DNA of 64,000 bases from DASTOB01 sp035720425 (GCA_035720425.1 DASTOB010000120.1:1-64000), one strand, 5' to 3'. Counted from the first letter of the stretch, positions 14,517 through 23,570 are shown. A program made the numbers and translations. Notes: a model not told the origin generated them from the sequence alone.

Positions 14517-15893
14517 GTGGCGTCCGCCAGCACGTCCCCCACCAGCGCGATCCGCAGGCCGGGCGGCCTGCGCGGTCTGACCCCGTCGGGGCGGGCGATC
14601 GTTCCGGCCGCCTGGTCGCTGTACGACTTCGCGAACACGATCTTCTCGTTCGCGGTCGTGTCCGGCGCGATCGGCCTGTGGCTCGTCGACGACGCCCGCT
14701 TCGGCGAGCGGGACGGCAACTTCCTGCTCAGCGTCGCGATCGTCGTGTCGGTCGGGCTCAACGCGATCGTGTCGCCGATCCTCGGCGCGCTGAGCGACCG
14801 CGGCGGGCGGCGCCTCCCGTTCCTGTTCTTCTTCACCGCCTTGTGCGTCGTGCCGACCGCGCTCATCGGGCCCAGCCCGGCAGCCATCGGGCTGACCCTG
14901 TTCGTCATCGCCAACTTCGCCTACCAGGCGGCGCTCATCTACTACGACGCGACACTCAAGACGGTCAGCTACCCGGACACGCGCGGGCGCCTGTCGGGGA
15001 TCGGCGTGGCGATCGGCTATTGCGGCACGATCTTCGTGGGCCTGCTCATCTTCTTCCTCGACGTGCCGGTCGACGGGCGCTTCCTCCTCGCCGCCGTGCT
15101 CTTCGCCGCGTTCGCCGTCCCGATCTTCCTCGTGGTCCGCGAGCCGCCGTCGGACGCGCCGCCGATCCGGGCGGCGGACATCGTCGGATCGTGGTCGCAG
15201 CTCGCCGAGACCGTCCGCCACGCCCGCGAGGTGCCGGGCCTGCTGCGCTTCCTCGTCGGCCGGTTCTTCTACTCCGACGCCGTCAACACGATCATCGTCG
15301 TGATGAGCGTCGTGACCGTCGAGGCGATGGGGCTGACGCCGACGAACGCGAACCTCATCCTGCTCGCGCTGACCGTGGTCGCGGTCGGCGCGAGCTTCGG
15401 CTGGGGGCGCCTCGTCGACCGACTGGGGCCGAAGCGGACGCTCATGATCGTCCTCGCGTCCTGGGCGGTGGGGCTCGTGATCGGGGCGATCTCGCTGAGC
15501 GTGCCGGGCGCGGCCGGCATCGCCCTCTTCCTGGTCGCCGGCGCGATCCTCGGCAGCGGCCTCGGCGGCGTGCAGGTGGCCGACCGGGTGCTCATGGTCC
15601 GCCTCTCCCCGCCGGAGCGGCTCGGCGAGTTCTTCGGCCTGTACGGCCTCGTCGGGAAGGGCTCCCAGGTCATCGGCCAGCTGCTCTACGGGGTGACGAT
15701 CCTGCTCCTGCTCGACGTGCTCGACGTCGGTGCCTACCAGGTCGCGGTCCTCAGCCTGCTCGTGACGATGCTCATCGGGGCGTGGCTGCTCCGGCCGGTC
15801 AGCGACGAGTGGGAAGGCTCCGGCGAGGTTCCGCGCGCCGAGTCACCGCCCGATCGTCTGTCGCCGTCGACCGCGCCGCTCGAGCCGCGCTGA
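14517..15893 (+). CDS. MFS transporter, UMF1/Atg22-like family
   Basis: 458 residues with about 12 membrane helices. W-S-L-Y-D-F-A-N-T-I-F-S-F at the N-terminus is the hallmark of the UMF1 (vacuole-effluxer Atg22-like) MFS family; P-I-L-G-A-L-S-D-R-G-G-R-R is the loop 2-3 MFS motif. Relatives in fungi export amino acids from vacuoles; bacterial substrates are mostly unknown. GTG 14517 was chosen because of the TATGAT box 6 bases upstream; an in-frame ATG at 14469 would sit inside the divergent promoter. Confidence 0.85.
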   Translation: MASASTSPTSAIRRPGGLRGLTPSGRAIVPAAWSLYDFANTIFSFAVVSGAIGLWLVDDARFGERDGNFLLSVAIVVSVGLNAIVSPILGALSDRGGRRLPFLFFFTALCVVPTALIGPSPAAIGLTLFVIANFAYQAALIYYDATLKTVSYPDTRGRLSGIGVAIGYCGTIFVGLLIFFLDVPVDGRFLLAAVLFAAFAVPIFLVVREPPSDAPPIRAADIVGSWSQLAETVRHAREVPGLLRFLVGRFFYSDAVNTIIVVMSVVTVEAMGLTPTNANLILLALTVVAVGASFGWGRLVDRLGPKRTLMIVLASWAVGLVIGAISLSVPGAAGIALFLVAGAILGSGLGGVQVADRVLMVRLSPPERLGEFFGLYGLVGKGSQVIGQLLYGVTILLLLDVLDVGAYQVAVLSLLVTMLIGAWLLRPVSDEWEGSGEVPRAESPPDRLSPSTAPLEPR

Positions 15894-15909
15894 GGCGATC
15901 GCGGCGCCG

Positions 15910-16920
15910 TCAGTTCGGGTAGCCGCCGGGGTGGGTGAGCCGCCACGACCAGGCGGAGGCGATCATCTCGGCGAGATCCGGCCGGCGCGGCCGCCAGCCG
16001 AGGAGCTCCCCGGCCCGATCCGCCGACGCGACGAGCACCGGCGGATCGCCGGGCCGGCGCGGACCCACCCGATGGGGAATCGGCGCACCGACCACCGCCT
16101 CCGCCGCCGCCAGGACCTCGCGAACGGAGAACCCGCCGGCGGTGCCGAGATTGCAGGCGAGCGCGCGGGCGTCGTCCGGCCCGGCGCCGGTTCGCGGGTC
16201 ATCCGGCGCGGTCGCCTCGAGGGCCGCGAGGTGCGCATCGGCCAGGTCGGCGACGTGGATGTAGTCGCGGATCGCGGTGCCGTCCGGGGTCGGGTAGTCG
16301 TCGCCGAACAGGGACACCTGGCCGCGCCCTTCGGCGGCCGCGAGGACGTTCGGGATGAGGTGCGTCTCCGGATCGTGATCCTCGCCGTTCTGTTCGGACG
16401 CGCCGGCCACGTTGAAGTAGCGGAGGCTGACGCTGCGCAGGCCGTGGGCGACGGCGTAGGCCCGAAGTGCGCCCTCGAACGCCCGCTTCGTCTCGCCGTA
16501 CGGGTTGATCGGGCGGAGCGGGGCGTCCTCGAGGATCGGCGTCGAGTCCGGGATGCCGTAGACGGCCGCGGTCGAGCTGAACACGAAGCGCCGGACGCCG
16601 GCTCGGACGGCCGCGTTGAGGAGCGCCACCCCGCCGGTCACGTTGCTCGCGTAGTAGCGCTCCGGCTCGCGGACCGACTCGCCGACGAGCGAGCGGGCGC
16701 CGCAGTGGAGGATCGCCTCGATCGACTCGCGTTCGAGCAGCGCCGCCACGGCATCGCGGTCGCCGAAGTCGCCCTGCTCGAGCGTGGCGCCCGGCGGCAC
16801 CGCCGCCCGATGGCCGGTCGACAGATCGTCGAGGACGACGACCTCGTGGGCGGCGTCGAGCAGCCGCTCGACCGACACGGACCCGACATAGCCGGCTCCG
16901 CCGGTCACGAGGATGCGCAC
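15910..16920 (-). CDS. galE: UDP-glucose 4-epimerase
   Basis: 336 residues, extended short-chain dehydrogenase. NAD site G-G-A-G-Y-V-G at residues 7-13, catalytic S-S-T-A-A-V-Y-G and Y-x-x-x-K in N-P-Y-G-E-T-K, and the R-Y-F-N-V-A-G-A and H-L-I-P-N-V substrate motifs of GalE. It interconverts UDP-glucose and UDP-galactose for Leloir metabolism and glycan synthesis. Convergent with the MFS gene, 16 bp apart. GTG 16920 lies 6 bases after TACGCT. Confidence 0.93.
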   Translation of the reverse strand: MRILVTGGAGYVGSVSVERLLDAAHEVVVLDDLSTGHRAAVPPGATLEQGDFGDRDAVAALLERESIEAILHCGARSLVGESVREPERYYASNVTGGVALLNAAVRAGVRRFVFSSTAAVYGIPDSTPILEDAPLRPINPYGETKRAFEGALRAYAVAHGLRSVSLRYFNVAGASEQNGEDHDPETHLIPNVLAAAEGRGQVSLFGDDYPTPDGTAIRDYIHVADLADAHLAALEATAPDDPRTGAGPDDARALACNLGTAGGFSVREVLAAAEAVVGAPIPHRVGPRRPGDPPVLVASADRAGELLGWRPRRPDLAEMIASAWSWRLTHPGGYPN

Positions 16921-16926
16921 GGCAAG

Positions 16927-16932
16927 AGCGTA
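16927..16932 (-). promoter_or_regulatory. -10 box of galE
   Basis: TACGCT on the minus strand, then CTTGCC and GTG 16920. Leaderless geometry; no recognisable -35. Confidence 0.5.
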
Positions 16933-16947
16933 GCCGGTTCGGCCGGG

Positions 16948-17325
16948 TCAGCGGCGGAGGAAGCGACGGAGGAGACCGCGGCGCTCGGACCCGGCGGGCG
17001 CGTCGGCCGGGGGCGCCTCGGGCGCATCGGCCGGTGGCACCGCGGGCGCATCGGCCCGGGGTCCCTCGTTGCGGTAGGCCATGACCTCGACGAGCCGATC
17101 GGCGAGCCGCCGCGCGGCCGGGTTGTCGGCGTCGATCTCGAGTGCCCGCCGCGCGAGCGCGAGCGCCCCGGTCTCATCCCCGTGCTCGAGGGCCACGCGG
17201 GCCAGCCCGACGACCGCGATCGAGTTGCGCGGATCGGCATCGGCCGCCTGGCGGAACAGGCGCTCGGCCTGATCGGTCCGGCCCAGCGACATCGCGCGCT
17301 CGGCCTCCAGCAGCAGCTCGATCAT
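16948..17325 (-). CDS. Small TPR protein
   Basis: 125 residues. Two tetratricopeptide-like repeats (about residues 3-36 and 37-70; G-R-T-D-Q-A-E-R-L-F-R-Q-A and A-L-A-L-A-R-R-A-L-E-I-D) followed by an Ala/Pro-rich linker and a basic tail ending L-L-R-R-F-L-R-R. Probably an adaptor; the basic amphipathic tail could touch membrane or RNA. ATGA overlap with the upstream nucleotidyltransferase gene means co-translation. Confidence 0.75.
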   Translation of the reverse strand: MIELLLEAERAMSLGRTDQAERLFRQAADADPRNSIAVVGLARVALEHGDETGALALARRALEIDADNPAARRLADRLVEVMAYRNEGPRADAPAVPPADAPEAPPADAPAGSERRGLLRRFLRR

Positions 17326-18728
17326 CGGTCCTCCTCGAGCGCGCCCTGGGCGAGCAGGAGCAGCGTCGGCCGGTCGTTGAGCGCCGGGTCGGCGATGACC
17401 CGCTCGAGCAGGTCGTCGAGCAGGCGCCCGATCAGGGGACCGGGCGACAGCCCGAGCTCGGTGATGAGATCGCCGCCGTCAACCTGGAGGTCCGCCCGGT
17501 CGAGCGCGACCTCCGCCGCGAGCTGTTCGTCGATCCGGCGGCGCAGCTCGCCGAGCCCGCCCGCGTCGGCCGGCCTGCCGCTCCCGACGTTGTCGGCCGC
17601 GCGGAGGTCGAGTAGCTCGTCCAGGGCAGGAAGTCCGACCTTGCCGATGAACCGCCGGACCGCCGCGTCGCTCCACCCCGAGTCGTACATGAACATGTGC
17701 TGGCGGATCAGCTGCACGACCCGATCGATCACCGCCCGCGGCAGGCGCAGCCGACCGAGGATCGCCTCGGCCATCTCCGCGCCGACGGCGTCGTGCCCGT
17801 AGAAGTGCCCGTCCGCGGCGGTCGCCGGCTTGCCGATGTCGTGGAGCAGCGCCGCCCATCGGACGATCGGCCGATCCGCGGCGGCGGCGTCGACCGACCG
17901 AAGGGTGTGGTCCCACAGGTCATCGCCGGGGACCTTGTTCTGGGCGACGCCGCGCTCCGCGGCGAGCTCCGGAAGGAGCTCCCGGAGCAACCCGCTTGTC
18001 TCCATGAGTCGGAGGCCGGTCGACGGCGCCGGTGCGGCGAGCAGGCGAGCCATCTCCGCCGCGACCCGTTCGCCGGACAGGTGACGGGCAAGCTCCGCAC
18101 GGGCCGCGATCGCCTCGAGCGTGGCCGGCTCGATCGTGAAGTCGAGCACGGTGGCGAGGCGGACGGCGCGGAGCATCCGCAGCGCGTCCTCGTCGAAGCG
18201 GCGGATCGGGTCACCGACGGCGCGGAGGGTGCGCGTCGCGAGGTCGGCTCGTCCGTCGAACGGGTCGACGATGGCGGGCTTCCCGCTGCCGTCGGCCTTC
18301 GCCGCGCCGCGGTCGCCCGTTCGTCCCCAGGCGATGGCGTTGACGGTGAAGTCCCGGCGAGCGAGATCGGGCTCGATGTCGTCGCCGAACTCGACCCGGT
18401 GGGGGCGCCGGAAGTCCGCGTAGTCGTGGTCAGACCGAAACGTAGTGATCTCGAACACGTCGTCATCGCGCCGCACGGCGACGGTCCCGAAGCGGTTCTC
18501 GTAGACCGAGCCGGGGAACGCCTCGACGATCTGCTCCGGGCGGGCGCTCGTCGCGAGGTCCCAGTCCGCTGCGGGTCGGCCGAGGAGTGCGTCGCGCACG
18601 GAGCCGCCGACGACGAACGCGTCATGACCGGCCGCCCACAACGTCCCGAGCAGGTCCAGCACCGCCGGCGGAACGGCAATCGCGTCGGGTTCGCCGGGGA
18701 GCGGCGCGGCGTGACTCGGCCGGTCCAT
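17322..18728 (-). CDS. cca: CCA-adding enzyme/poly(A) polymerase-type tRNA nucleotidyltransferase with HD domain
   Basis: 468 residues, class II nucleotidyltransferase. V-V-G-G-S-V-R-D-A-L-L-G-R and A-D-W-D-L-A-T-S carry the G-S/D-x-D active site; R-R-D-F-T-V-N-A-I-A is the second signature and E-D-A-L-R-M-L-R-A-V-R-L the RNA-recognition motif. A C-terminal HD phosphohydrolase segment (L-L-H-D-I-G-K-P, then G-H-D) is present. It adds CCA or A residues to tRNA 3' ends. ATG 18728 gives the normal N-terminus; a longer in-frame reading upstream overlaps the HNH gene and lacks family features. Confidence 0.88.
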   Translation of the reverse strand: MDRPSHAAPLPGEPDAIAVPPAVLDLLGTLWAAGHDAFVVGGSVRDALLGRPAADWDLATSARPEQIVEAFPGSVYENRFGTVAVRRDDDVFEITTFRSDHDYADFRRPHRVEFGDDIEPDLARRDFTVNAIAWGRTGDRGAAKADGSGKPAIVDPFDGRADLATRTLRAVGDPIRRFDEDALRMLRAVRLATVLDFTIEPATLEAIAARAELARHLSGERVAAEMARLLAAPAPSTGLRLMETSGLLRELLPELAAERGVAQNKVPGDDLWDHTLRSVDAAAADRPIVRWAALLHDIGKPATAADGHFYGHDAVGAEMAEAILGRLRLPRAVIDRVVQLIRQHMFMYDSGWSDAAVRRFIGKVGLPALDELLDLRAADNVGSGRPADAGGLGELRRRIDEQLAAEVALDRADLQVDGGDLITELGLSPGPLIGRLLDDLLERVIADPALNDRPTLLLLAQGALEEDR

Positions 18729-18742
18729 GAGCCGGACGCCGG

Positions 18743-19258
18743 TCAGTTTCGGCCGAGGAACAGGTACGACCGCCAGGCCTCGTTCCGATCGTCCGCGAGG
18801 TAGGGAGTGAACATCGAGTACACGTCGCTGCGCGGCTCGAACGGCATGCGCACGAGCCGGAAGCGCACCTCGTCGAGCAGCTTCCCGCCCTTTCGGTGGT
18901 TGCACGCCTTGCACACCGTCACGAGGTTCTCCCACGTGTGGCCGCCGCCGCGGTGGCGCGGCACGATGTGGTCGAGGGTCAGGTCGTGCGTCTGCCGGCC
19001 GCAGTACTGGCAGGTGTGGTGGTCCCGGGCGAACACTTCGCGCCGGCTCAGCTTGACCCGCGGGCGCGGCCGCCGGATCTGGTGCTGGAGTCGGATCACC
19101 GACGGGGCGCGGAACTCCGTCCGCGGCGTCCGGATCACCTGGTGGTCGTACTCGATCACTTCCGCCTTCTCGCCGAACAGGAGGCGGAAGGCGCGGGGCA
19201 GGTTACAGACGTTGAGCGGCTCGTAGTTCTGATTCAGCACGAGAACCACGCCGTCCAT
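18743..19258 (-). CDS. HNH endonuclease
   Basis: 171 residues. Zinc-binding C-Q-Y-C-G and C-K-A-C-N cysteines flank the H-N-H core L-D-H-I-V-P-R-H-R-G-G and W-E-N-L-V, characteristic of the HNH family widespread as single genes in Actinobacteria and Chloroflexota (phage T4 McrA-like fold). The N-terminal 70 residues (L-N-Q-N-Y-E-P-L-N-V-C) are the conserved extension of this subgroup. A repair or RNA-linked role is more likely than restriction because no methyltransferase is nearby. Fourteen bp upstream of the tRNA nucleotidyltransferase gene, same strand. Confidence 0.88.
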   Translation of the reverse strand: MDGVVLVLNQNYEPLNVCNLPRAFRLLFGEKAEVIEYDHQVIRTPRTEFRAPSVIRLQHQIRRPRPRVKLSRREVFARDHHTCQYCGRQTHDLTLDHIVPRHRGGGHTWENLVTVCKACNHRKGGKLLDEVRFRLVRMPFEPRSDVYSMFTPYLADDRNEAWRSYLFLGRN

Positions 19259-19359
19259 GCGCGACGCATGCTAGCGCACGCACGCGACGCGCGAGGCGAA
19301 CGCGGCCGACACCCCACGACGCGCGTCCGCCCGGGGCGCTGCCCGCGACCGGCCGTGCG

Positions 19360-20286
19360 CTACGCGCGGCCGATGGGGGCACCGGTTGCCGGGTCCCAGC
19401 CCCCGGCCTGCCCCACCTTGGACGCGAGCGGTCGGCCCAGCGCATCGGCGATGAATCGGGCGGCTGCGAGGACGCCCCCGAGGTCCACGCCGTGGCGCCA
19501 GCCCGACGCGTCGAGGAAGTAGACGAGATCCTCGGTGGCGAGGTTGCCGGCCGCGCCAGGAGCGTACGGGCAGCCGCCCGTGCCGCCGGTCGACGCATCG
19601 AAGCAGCGCACCCCGGCGGCGAGGCCCGCCGCGACGTTCGCGAGCGCCGTCCCGCGCGTGTCGTGGAAATGGAGCGCGATCCGGTCTGGGCCGATCCCGG
19701 CCGCGACGGCCTGCCGGACGAGCTCCGACACCCGGTCGGGGACGCCGACGCCGATCGTGTCGCCGAAGCAGATCTCCTCGGCGCCGGCCTCGAGGAGCCC
19801 GACGCCGACGGCGACGGCGCGGGCCGGATCGACGCGGCCGCTGAACGGGCAGCCGAAGGCGGTCGACACGTAGGCGCGGCGCCACCAGCCGAGACTGGCC
19901 GCGCGGGCGAGGATGGGCGCGAAGATGGCGAGGCTCTCATCGACGGTCATGCCGATGTTGCGGCTCGTGAACGCGTCCGTCGCCGCGGTGAACACGGCGA
20001 TCGCGTCGACGGCCGCCGCCTCCGCCCGGGCGAGGCCCCGTTCGTTCGGGACGAGCACCGGATAGCGGACGCCCGGGCGTCGGTCGAGTCGGGCCAGCAG
20101 GTCGTCGGCGTCGGCGAGCTGCGGGATGGCACGGGGGGACACGAAGCTCGTCGTCTCGATCTCGGTCAGCCCGGCATCGGCGAGGAGGTCGATGAAGCGG
20201 GCCTTGACCGCGGTCGAGACGGGCAGCCCCTCGTTCTGGAGCCCGTCGCGGGGTCCGACCTCGTAGATCCGGACCCGGTCGTTCAC
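19360..20286 (-). CDS. mvaB: Hydroxymethylglutaryl-CoA lyase
   Basis: 308 residues, TIM-barrel HMG-CoA lyase family. E-V-G-P-R-D-G-L-Q-N-E is the catalytic Arg/Asp motif; F-H-D-T-R-G-T-A-L-A-N supplies metal His residues and the C-terminal G-G-C-P-Y-A-P-G-A-A-G-N loop carries the catalytic Cys. It splits HMG-CoA to acetoacetate and acetyl-CoA, the last step of leucine breakdown, which fits the neighbouring carboxylase and hydratase genes. Start GTG 20286. It follows the small hypothetical gene and the carboxylase on the same strand. Confidence 0.93.
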   Translation of the reverse strand: MNDRVRIYEVGPRDGLQNEGLPVSTAVKARFIDLLADAGLTEIETTSFVSPRAIPQLADADDLLARLDRRPGVRYPVLVPNERGLARAEAAAVDAIAVFTAATDAFTSRNIGMTVDESLAIFAPILARAASLGWWRRAYVSTAFGCPFSGRVDPARAVAVGVGLLEAGAEEICFGDTIGVGVPDRVSELVRQAVAAGIGPDRIALHFHDTRGTALANVAAGLAAGVRCFDASTGGTGGCPYAPGAAGNLATEDLVYFLDASGWRHGVDLGGVLAAARFIADALGRPLASKVGQAGGWDPATGAPIGRA

Positions 20287-20320
20287 GTGGCGCGTGGCTG
20301 GTCGCTCGTCGGCCGCCGGC

Positions 20321-20587
20321 TCAGACGAGCGGCGGGTCCATGGCCCGTTCGAGGCGGGCGATCTCGACCTCGATCCGGCCGATCAGATCGACCGCCGCGC
20401 GATGCTCCGGGCTGTTGAGTGGCGCGGCGTTGCGCCGCCGGCGCGTCTCGGCGTGCAGCGCGAGGAGCTCGGCGCGTGAGCCCGGCAGCGGTGTGCGGTC
20501 GCTGCCGCGCTCAGCGGACGTGGCGGACCCCTCCGCGGCGTGCTTCGACCCGTGCCCGTGGCCGCCCTTGTGCTTGTCCTTCGCCAT
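20321..20587 (-). CDS. Small charged hypothetical protein
   Basis: 88 residues. Lys/His/Gly-rich N-terminus (K-D-K-H-K-G-G-H-G-H-G-S-K-H) followed by a Ser/Thr linker and a helical segment from about residue 38 (L-L-A-L-H-A-E-T-R-R-R-R-N, then A-A-V-D-L-I-G-R-I-E-V-E-I-A-R-L-E). The His-rich head might bind metal. No family recognised. Located between the carboxylase alpha gene and mvaB on the same strand, so expressed with the leucine genes. ATG 20587 chosen; an earlier in-frame Met at 20668 would overlap the carboxylase gene. Confidence 0.55.
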   Translation of the reverse strand: MAKDKHKGGHGHGSKHAAEGSATSAERGSDRTPLPGSRAELLALHAETRRRRNAAPLNSPEHRAAVDLIGRIEVEIARLERAMDPPLV

Positions 20588-20657
20588 CGGCGAATCGCCC
20601 TCCGTCAGTCGTCGCTGGCGCCAAGGGTAGCGCGGTCGGCGCCGCTCCGGGCTCTGC

Positions 20658-22670
20658 TCACGGCTCAACGACGGCGAGGACCATCTGCCGCGCGACCTGG
20701 TCGCCGGGCAACACGGCGATGCTCGTCACCCGGCCGGCGATCGGGGCCGCGACGGCGTGCTCCATCTTCATCGCCTCGAGGGTCACGAGCGGGTCGCCGG
20801 CGTCGACCGTCGATCCGGGCGTGACATGGACGGCGATGACCGATCCGGGCATCGGCGCAAGCACGTCGATCGGACCCCCGTCGTGGGCATGGGCGGCCGC
20901 CCGCCGCGCCGCCCGGTCGACGTCCGGCGGAGGGGCCAGCGCGAAGGCGACCGATCGGCCGCCGACGTCGACGTGGACGACTCCGTCCGGTCCGACCGCG
21001 ACCACCGGCGCGTCGTCGACCGCGACCGCCGGGACGGCCACCGCGCGCTCGACGCCGCCGCCGTCGGCGACGAGCCGCGCGACGGGCGGACCGTTGAGCC
21101 GCCAGCCACCGCCGACGGCGCGGGCGGCAGCCGTCCACGCCTCGTCCGGCAGGGCGACCCGCGTCGGCCAGTCGTCCGGCGGCCAGATCCGCTCGAGCGT
21201 GTCGATCCGCGCCCGCCCGCTTGCCACGGCGTCGCTTCGGACCAGCCAGCGCAGGAAGCGCAGGTTCGTGACGAGACCCAGGACGACCGTCTCGTCGAGG
21301 GCCGTCGCGAGGCGCGAGAGCGCGGTCGGCCGATCCGGGCCGTGGGCGACGATCTTCGCGAGCATCGGATCGAACCGGCCGCCGACGACGTCCCCCTCGG
21401 TGATCCCGGCGTCGACGCGGATGCCCTCGCCGCCCGGCCAGCGAAGCCGCTCGACCCGCCCGGTCGACGGCAGGAACCCGGCTTCGGCGTCCTCGGCGTA
21501 CAGGCGGACCTCGACGGCGTGCCCGGTGGCGCGGACGTCGGCCTGGACGAGCCCCAGCGGCTCGCCGGCCGCGATCCGGAGCTGATCGGCGACGAGATCC
21601 CGCCCGGTCACGGCCTCGGTGATCGGATGCTCCACCTGGAGCCGGGCGTTGACCTCGAGGAAGTGGAAGGCGCCGCGGTCGTCGAGCAGGAACTCGACGG
21701 TTCCCGCGCTCACGTACCCGACCGACCGGGTGATCGTCAACGCGGCCTCGCCGAGTCGCGCCCGGAGCTCCGGGTCGACCGCGCTCGACGGCGTCTCCTC
21801 GAGGATCTTCTGGTGTCGCCGCTGGAGCGAACAGTCGCGCTCGCCCATGTGGATGCCGTGGCCGTATTGATCGAACAGGACCTGGACCTCGACGTGTCGC
21901 GCGTTCTCGACGAGGCGCTCGAGGATGAGCCGGTCGTCCCCGAAGGCGGCCTGTGCCTCGCGCCGCGCACCGGCGAGCGAATCCCGCAGCCGGGCACGGT
22001 CCCGGACGATGCGCATGCCCTTGCCGCCACCCCCGGCGGCGGGCTTGACCATGAGCGGGAGCCCGATCCGCCGGGCCTGCCGGTCGAGCGCCGCGTCCGA
22101 CTGGGCGGCGCCGTCATAGCCGTAGACGACGGGGACGCCGAGACGACTGGCGATGCGTCGCGCCGCGGCCTTGTCGCCGACGGCGCGGATCGCAGCCGGC
22201 GGTGGGCCCACCCAGTTCAGCCCGGCCGCCTCGACCGCCGCGGCGAAGTCGGCGCTCTCGGCAAGGAACCCGAAGCCGGGGTGGACGGCGTCTGCGCCCG
22301 ACGCGACCGCGGCCCGGACCACGGCGTCCGCGTCGAGCAGGTCGAGCGCGTCGGGCCCGTTCGTGTTCGGGAGGACGGCCCGGACCCCCTGGCGATGGCA
22401 AGTGCGCTCGATCCGGGCGGCGATCTCGCCGCGGTTCGCGACGAACAGGGTGCGGATCGGCGAGGCGCTCGTCGCGGGCGCTGCAGGCCTCGCGGGCGCC
22501 TCGGCCGGTCCGGTTTCGCGTGCGAATGCGTCAATTGCGTCAGATGCGACACGCCAGCGCCCCCCGATGCGGCGCGCAGGCAGGCGACCGGTCGCGATCC
22601 AGCGCTGGACGGACCGTGTCGTCGCACCGAGACGAGCCGCCGCCTCGCGCGGGCCGAGTTCGTCGGTCAT
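20658..22670 (-). CDS. liuD: 3-Methylcrotonyl-CoA carboxylase alpha (biotin carboxylase-BCCP) with N-terminal HTH domain
   Basis: 670 residues. Residues 1-55 form an excisionase/MerR-like helix-turn-helix (G-P-R-E-A-A-A-R-L-G, S-V-Q-R-W-I, G-R-L-P-A-R-R-I-G-G-R-W-R-V). After an Ala/Pro linker the biotin carboxylase domain starts (F-V-A-N-R-G-E-I-A-A-R-I) with ATP-grasp K-P-A-A-G-G-G-G-K-G-M, active-site R-D-C-S-L-Q-R-R-H-Q-K and F-L-E-V-N-A-R-L-Q-V-E-H; the C-terminal biotinyl domain holds E-A-M-K-M-E-H. The first Rossmann lobe is shortened. It carboxylates biotin for the carboxyltransferase at 24634. Leucine-pathway neighbours favour methylcrotonyl-CoA over propionyl- or acetyl-CoA as substrate. 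No Met or GTG lies between the HTH and the enzyme domain. Confidence 0.85.
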   Translation of the reverse strand: MTDELGPREAAARLGATTRSVQRWIATGRLPARRIGGRWRVASDAIDAFARETGPAEAPARPAAPATSASPIRTLFVANRGEIAARIERTCHRQGVRAVLPNTNGPDALDLLDADAVVRAAVASGADAVHPGFGFLAESADFAAAVEAAGLNWVGPPPAAIRAVGDKAAARRIASRLGVPVVYGYDGAAQSDAALDRQARRIGLPLMVKPAAGGGGKGMRIVRDRARLRDSLAGARREAQAAFGDDRLILERLVENARHVEVQVLFDQYGHGIHMGERDCSLQRRHQKILEETPSSAVDPELRARLGEAALTITRSVGYVSAGTVEFLLDDRGAFHFLEVNARLQVEHPITEAVTGRDLVADQLRIAAGEPLGLVQADVRATGHAVEVRLYAEDAEAGFLPSTGRVERLRWPGGEGIRVDAGITEGDVVGGRFDPMLAKIVAHGPDRPTALSRLATALDETVVLGLVTNLRFLRWLVRSDAVASGRARIDTLERIWPPDDWPTRVALPDEAWTAAARAVGGGWRLNGPPVARLVADGGGVERAVAVPAVAVDDAPVVAVGPDGVVHVDVGGRSVAFALAPPPDVDRAARRAAAHAHDGGPIDVLAPMPGSVIAVHVTPGSTVDAGDPLVTLEAMKMEHAVAAPIAGRVTSIAVLPGDQVARQMVLAVVEP

Positions 22671-22719
22671 GGATGGCGCGATTGTCGCACGCCGAGGCGC
22701 CTACGTCGCACGCCGAGGG

Positions 22720-23544
22720 CTACGTCGGGTCGTCCGGGGCCCACCCTGGACGGCGCCGTTCGCTGAACGCCCGAAAGCCCTCCTGCGCCTCGTCCGACAC
22801 GCGCTGGCGCGCGATGACCCGGGCCGTGTGCCACTTGGCCGACCCGTGACCGAGCCCGCGGACCTCCCGCACGATCGCCTTCGCGGCGCGCGCGGCGGTT
22901 GGGCCGGCGGCAAGGACGTCGGCGACCGCGCCCTCGATCGCCGCGTCGAGCGCGGCCGTGCCCTCGACCACCTCGTGGACGAGCCCGATCCGCTGGGCGC
23001 GGACGGCATCGAACCGGCGACCGCCGGGGAACAGCGCGCGGGCGTGGGTCTCCCCGATCTTGGCCACGACGAAGGGAGCGATGACCGCCGGCAGGATGCC
23101 GAGTCGCGTCTCCGTGAAGCCGAACCGCGCGCCACTCTCCGCGATCACCACGTCCGACACGGCGCACAGCCCCATCCCGCCGCCGAGCGCGGCACCGTGG
23201 ACCCGCGCGATGACCGGCACGGGAGACGTGTCGATCGCCTCGAACATGTCGGCCATGGCCATCGCGTCCTGCTCATTGCCCTCGACGTCGAGCGACATGG
23301 CGGCGCGCATCCAGGCGATGTCGGCGCCGGCGCAAAAGGACGGCCCGTCGCCGGCGAGCACGACCACCCGCAGGGACGTGGGCGCCTCGCGCGCGAGGGC
23401 GGAGAAGGTCGCCCGCAGGTCCGCGATGAGCGACGCGTCGAACGCGTTGTGGACGTTTGGCCGGGCGAGCGTGACGCGGGCCACGGACCCGTCGGGTCCG
23501 GATCGCTCGAGGCGCACGGCGTCGGGTGGCGTCACGCCGGTCAT
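22720..23544 (-). CDS. liuC: Enoyl-CoA hydratase family, probable 3-methylglutaconyl-CoA hydratase
   Basis: 274 residues, crotonase fold. A-R-P-N-V-H-N-A-F-D, S-F-C-A-G-A-D-I-A-W-M and H-G-A-A-L-G-G-G-M-G-L are the CoA-binding and oxyanion-hole motifs; F-G-F-T-E-T-R-L-G-I-L-P-A holds the catalytic Glu region. In this position, between methylcrotonyl-CoA carboxylase subunits and HMG-CoA lyase genes, hydration of 3-methylglutaconyl-CoA to HMG-CoA is the expected reaction. ATG 23544 is preceded by the MOSC gene 26 bp away on the same strand. Confidence 0.83.
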   Translation of the reverse strand: MTGVTPPDAVRLERSGPDGSVARVTLARPNVHNAFDASLIADLRATFSALAREAPTSLRVVVLAGDGPSFCAGADIAWMRAAMSLDVEGNEQDAMAMADMFEAIDTSPVPVIARVHGAALGGGMGLCAVSDVVIAESGARFGFTETRLGILPAVIAPFVVAKIGETHARALFPGGRRFDAVRAQRIGLVHEVVEGTAALDAAIEGAVADVLAAGPTAARAAKAIVREVRGLGHGSAKWHTARVIARQRVSDEAQEGFRAFSERRRPGWAPDDPT

Positions 23545-23570
23545 GCTACGCCCGCTCGATCGACGGAGAG

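Noticed and set aside
20757..22766. Long plus-strand open frame opposite the biotin carboxylase gene
   Set aside because: Mirror frame of a strongly supported gene; composition dominated by Arg, Asp, Gly and Val, no motifs.
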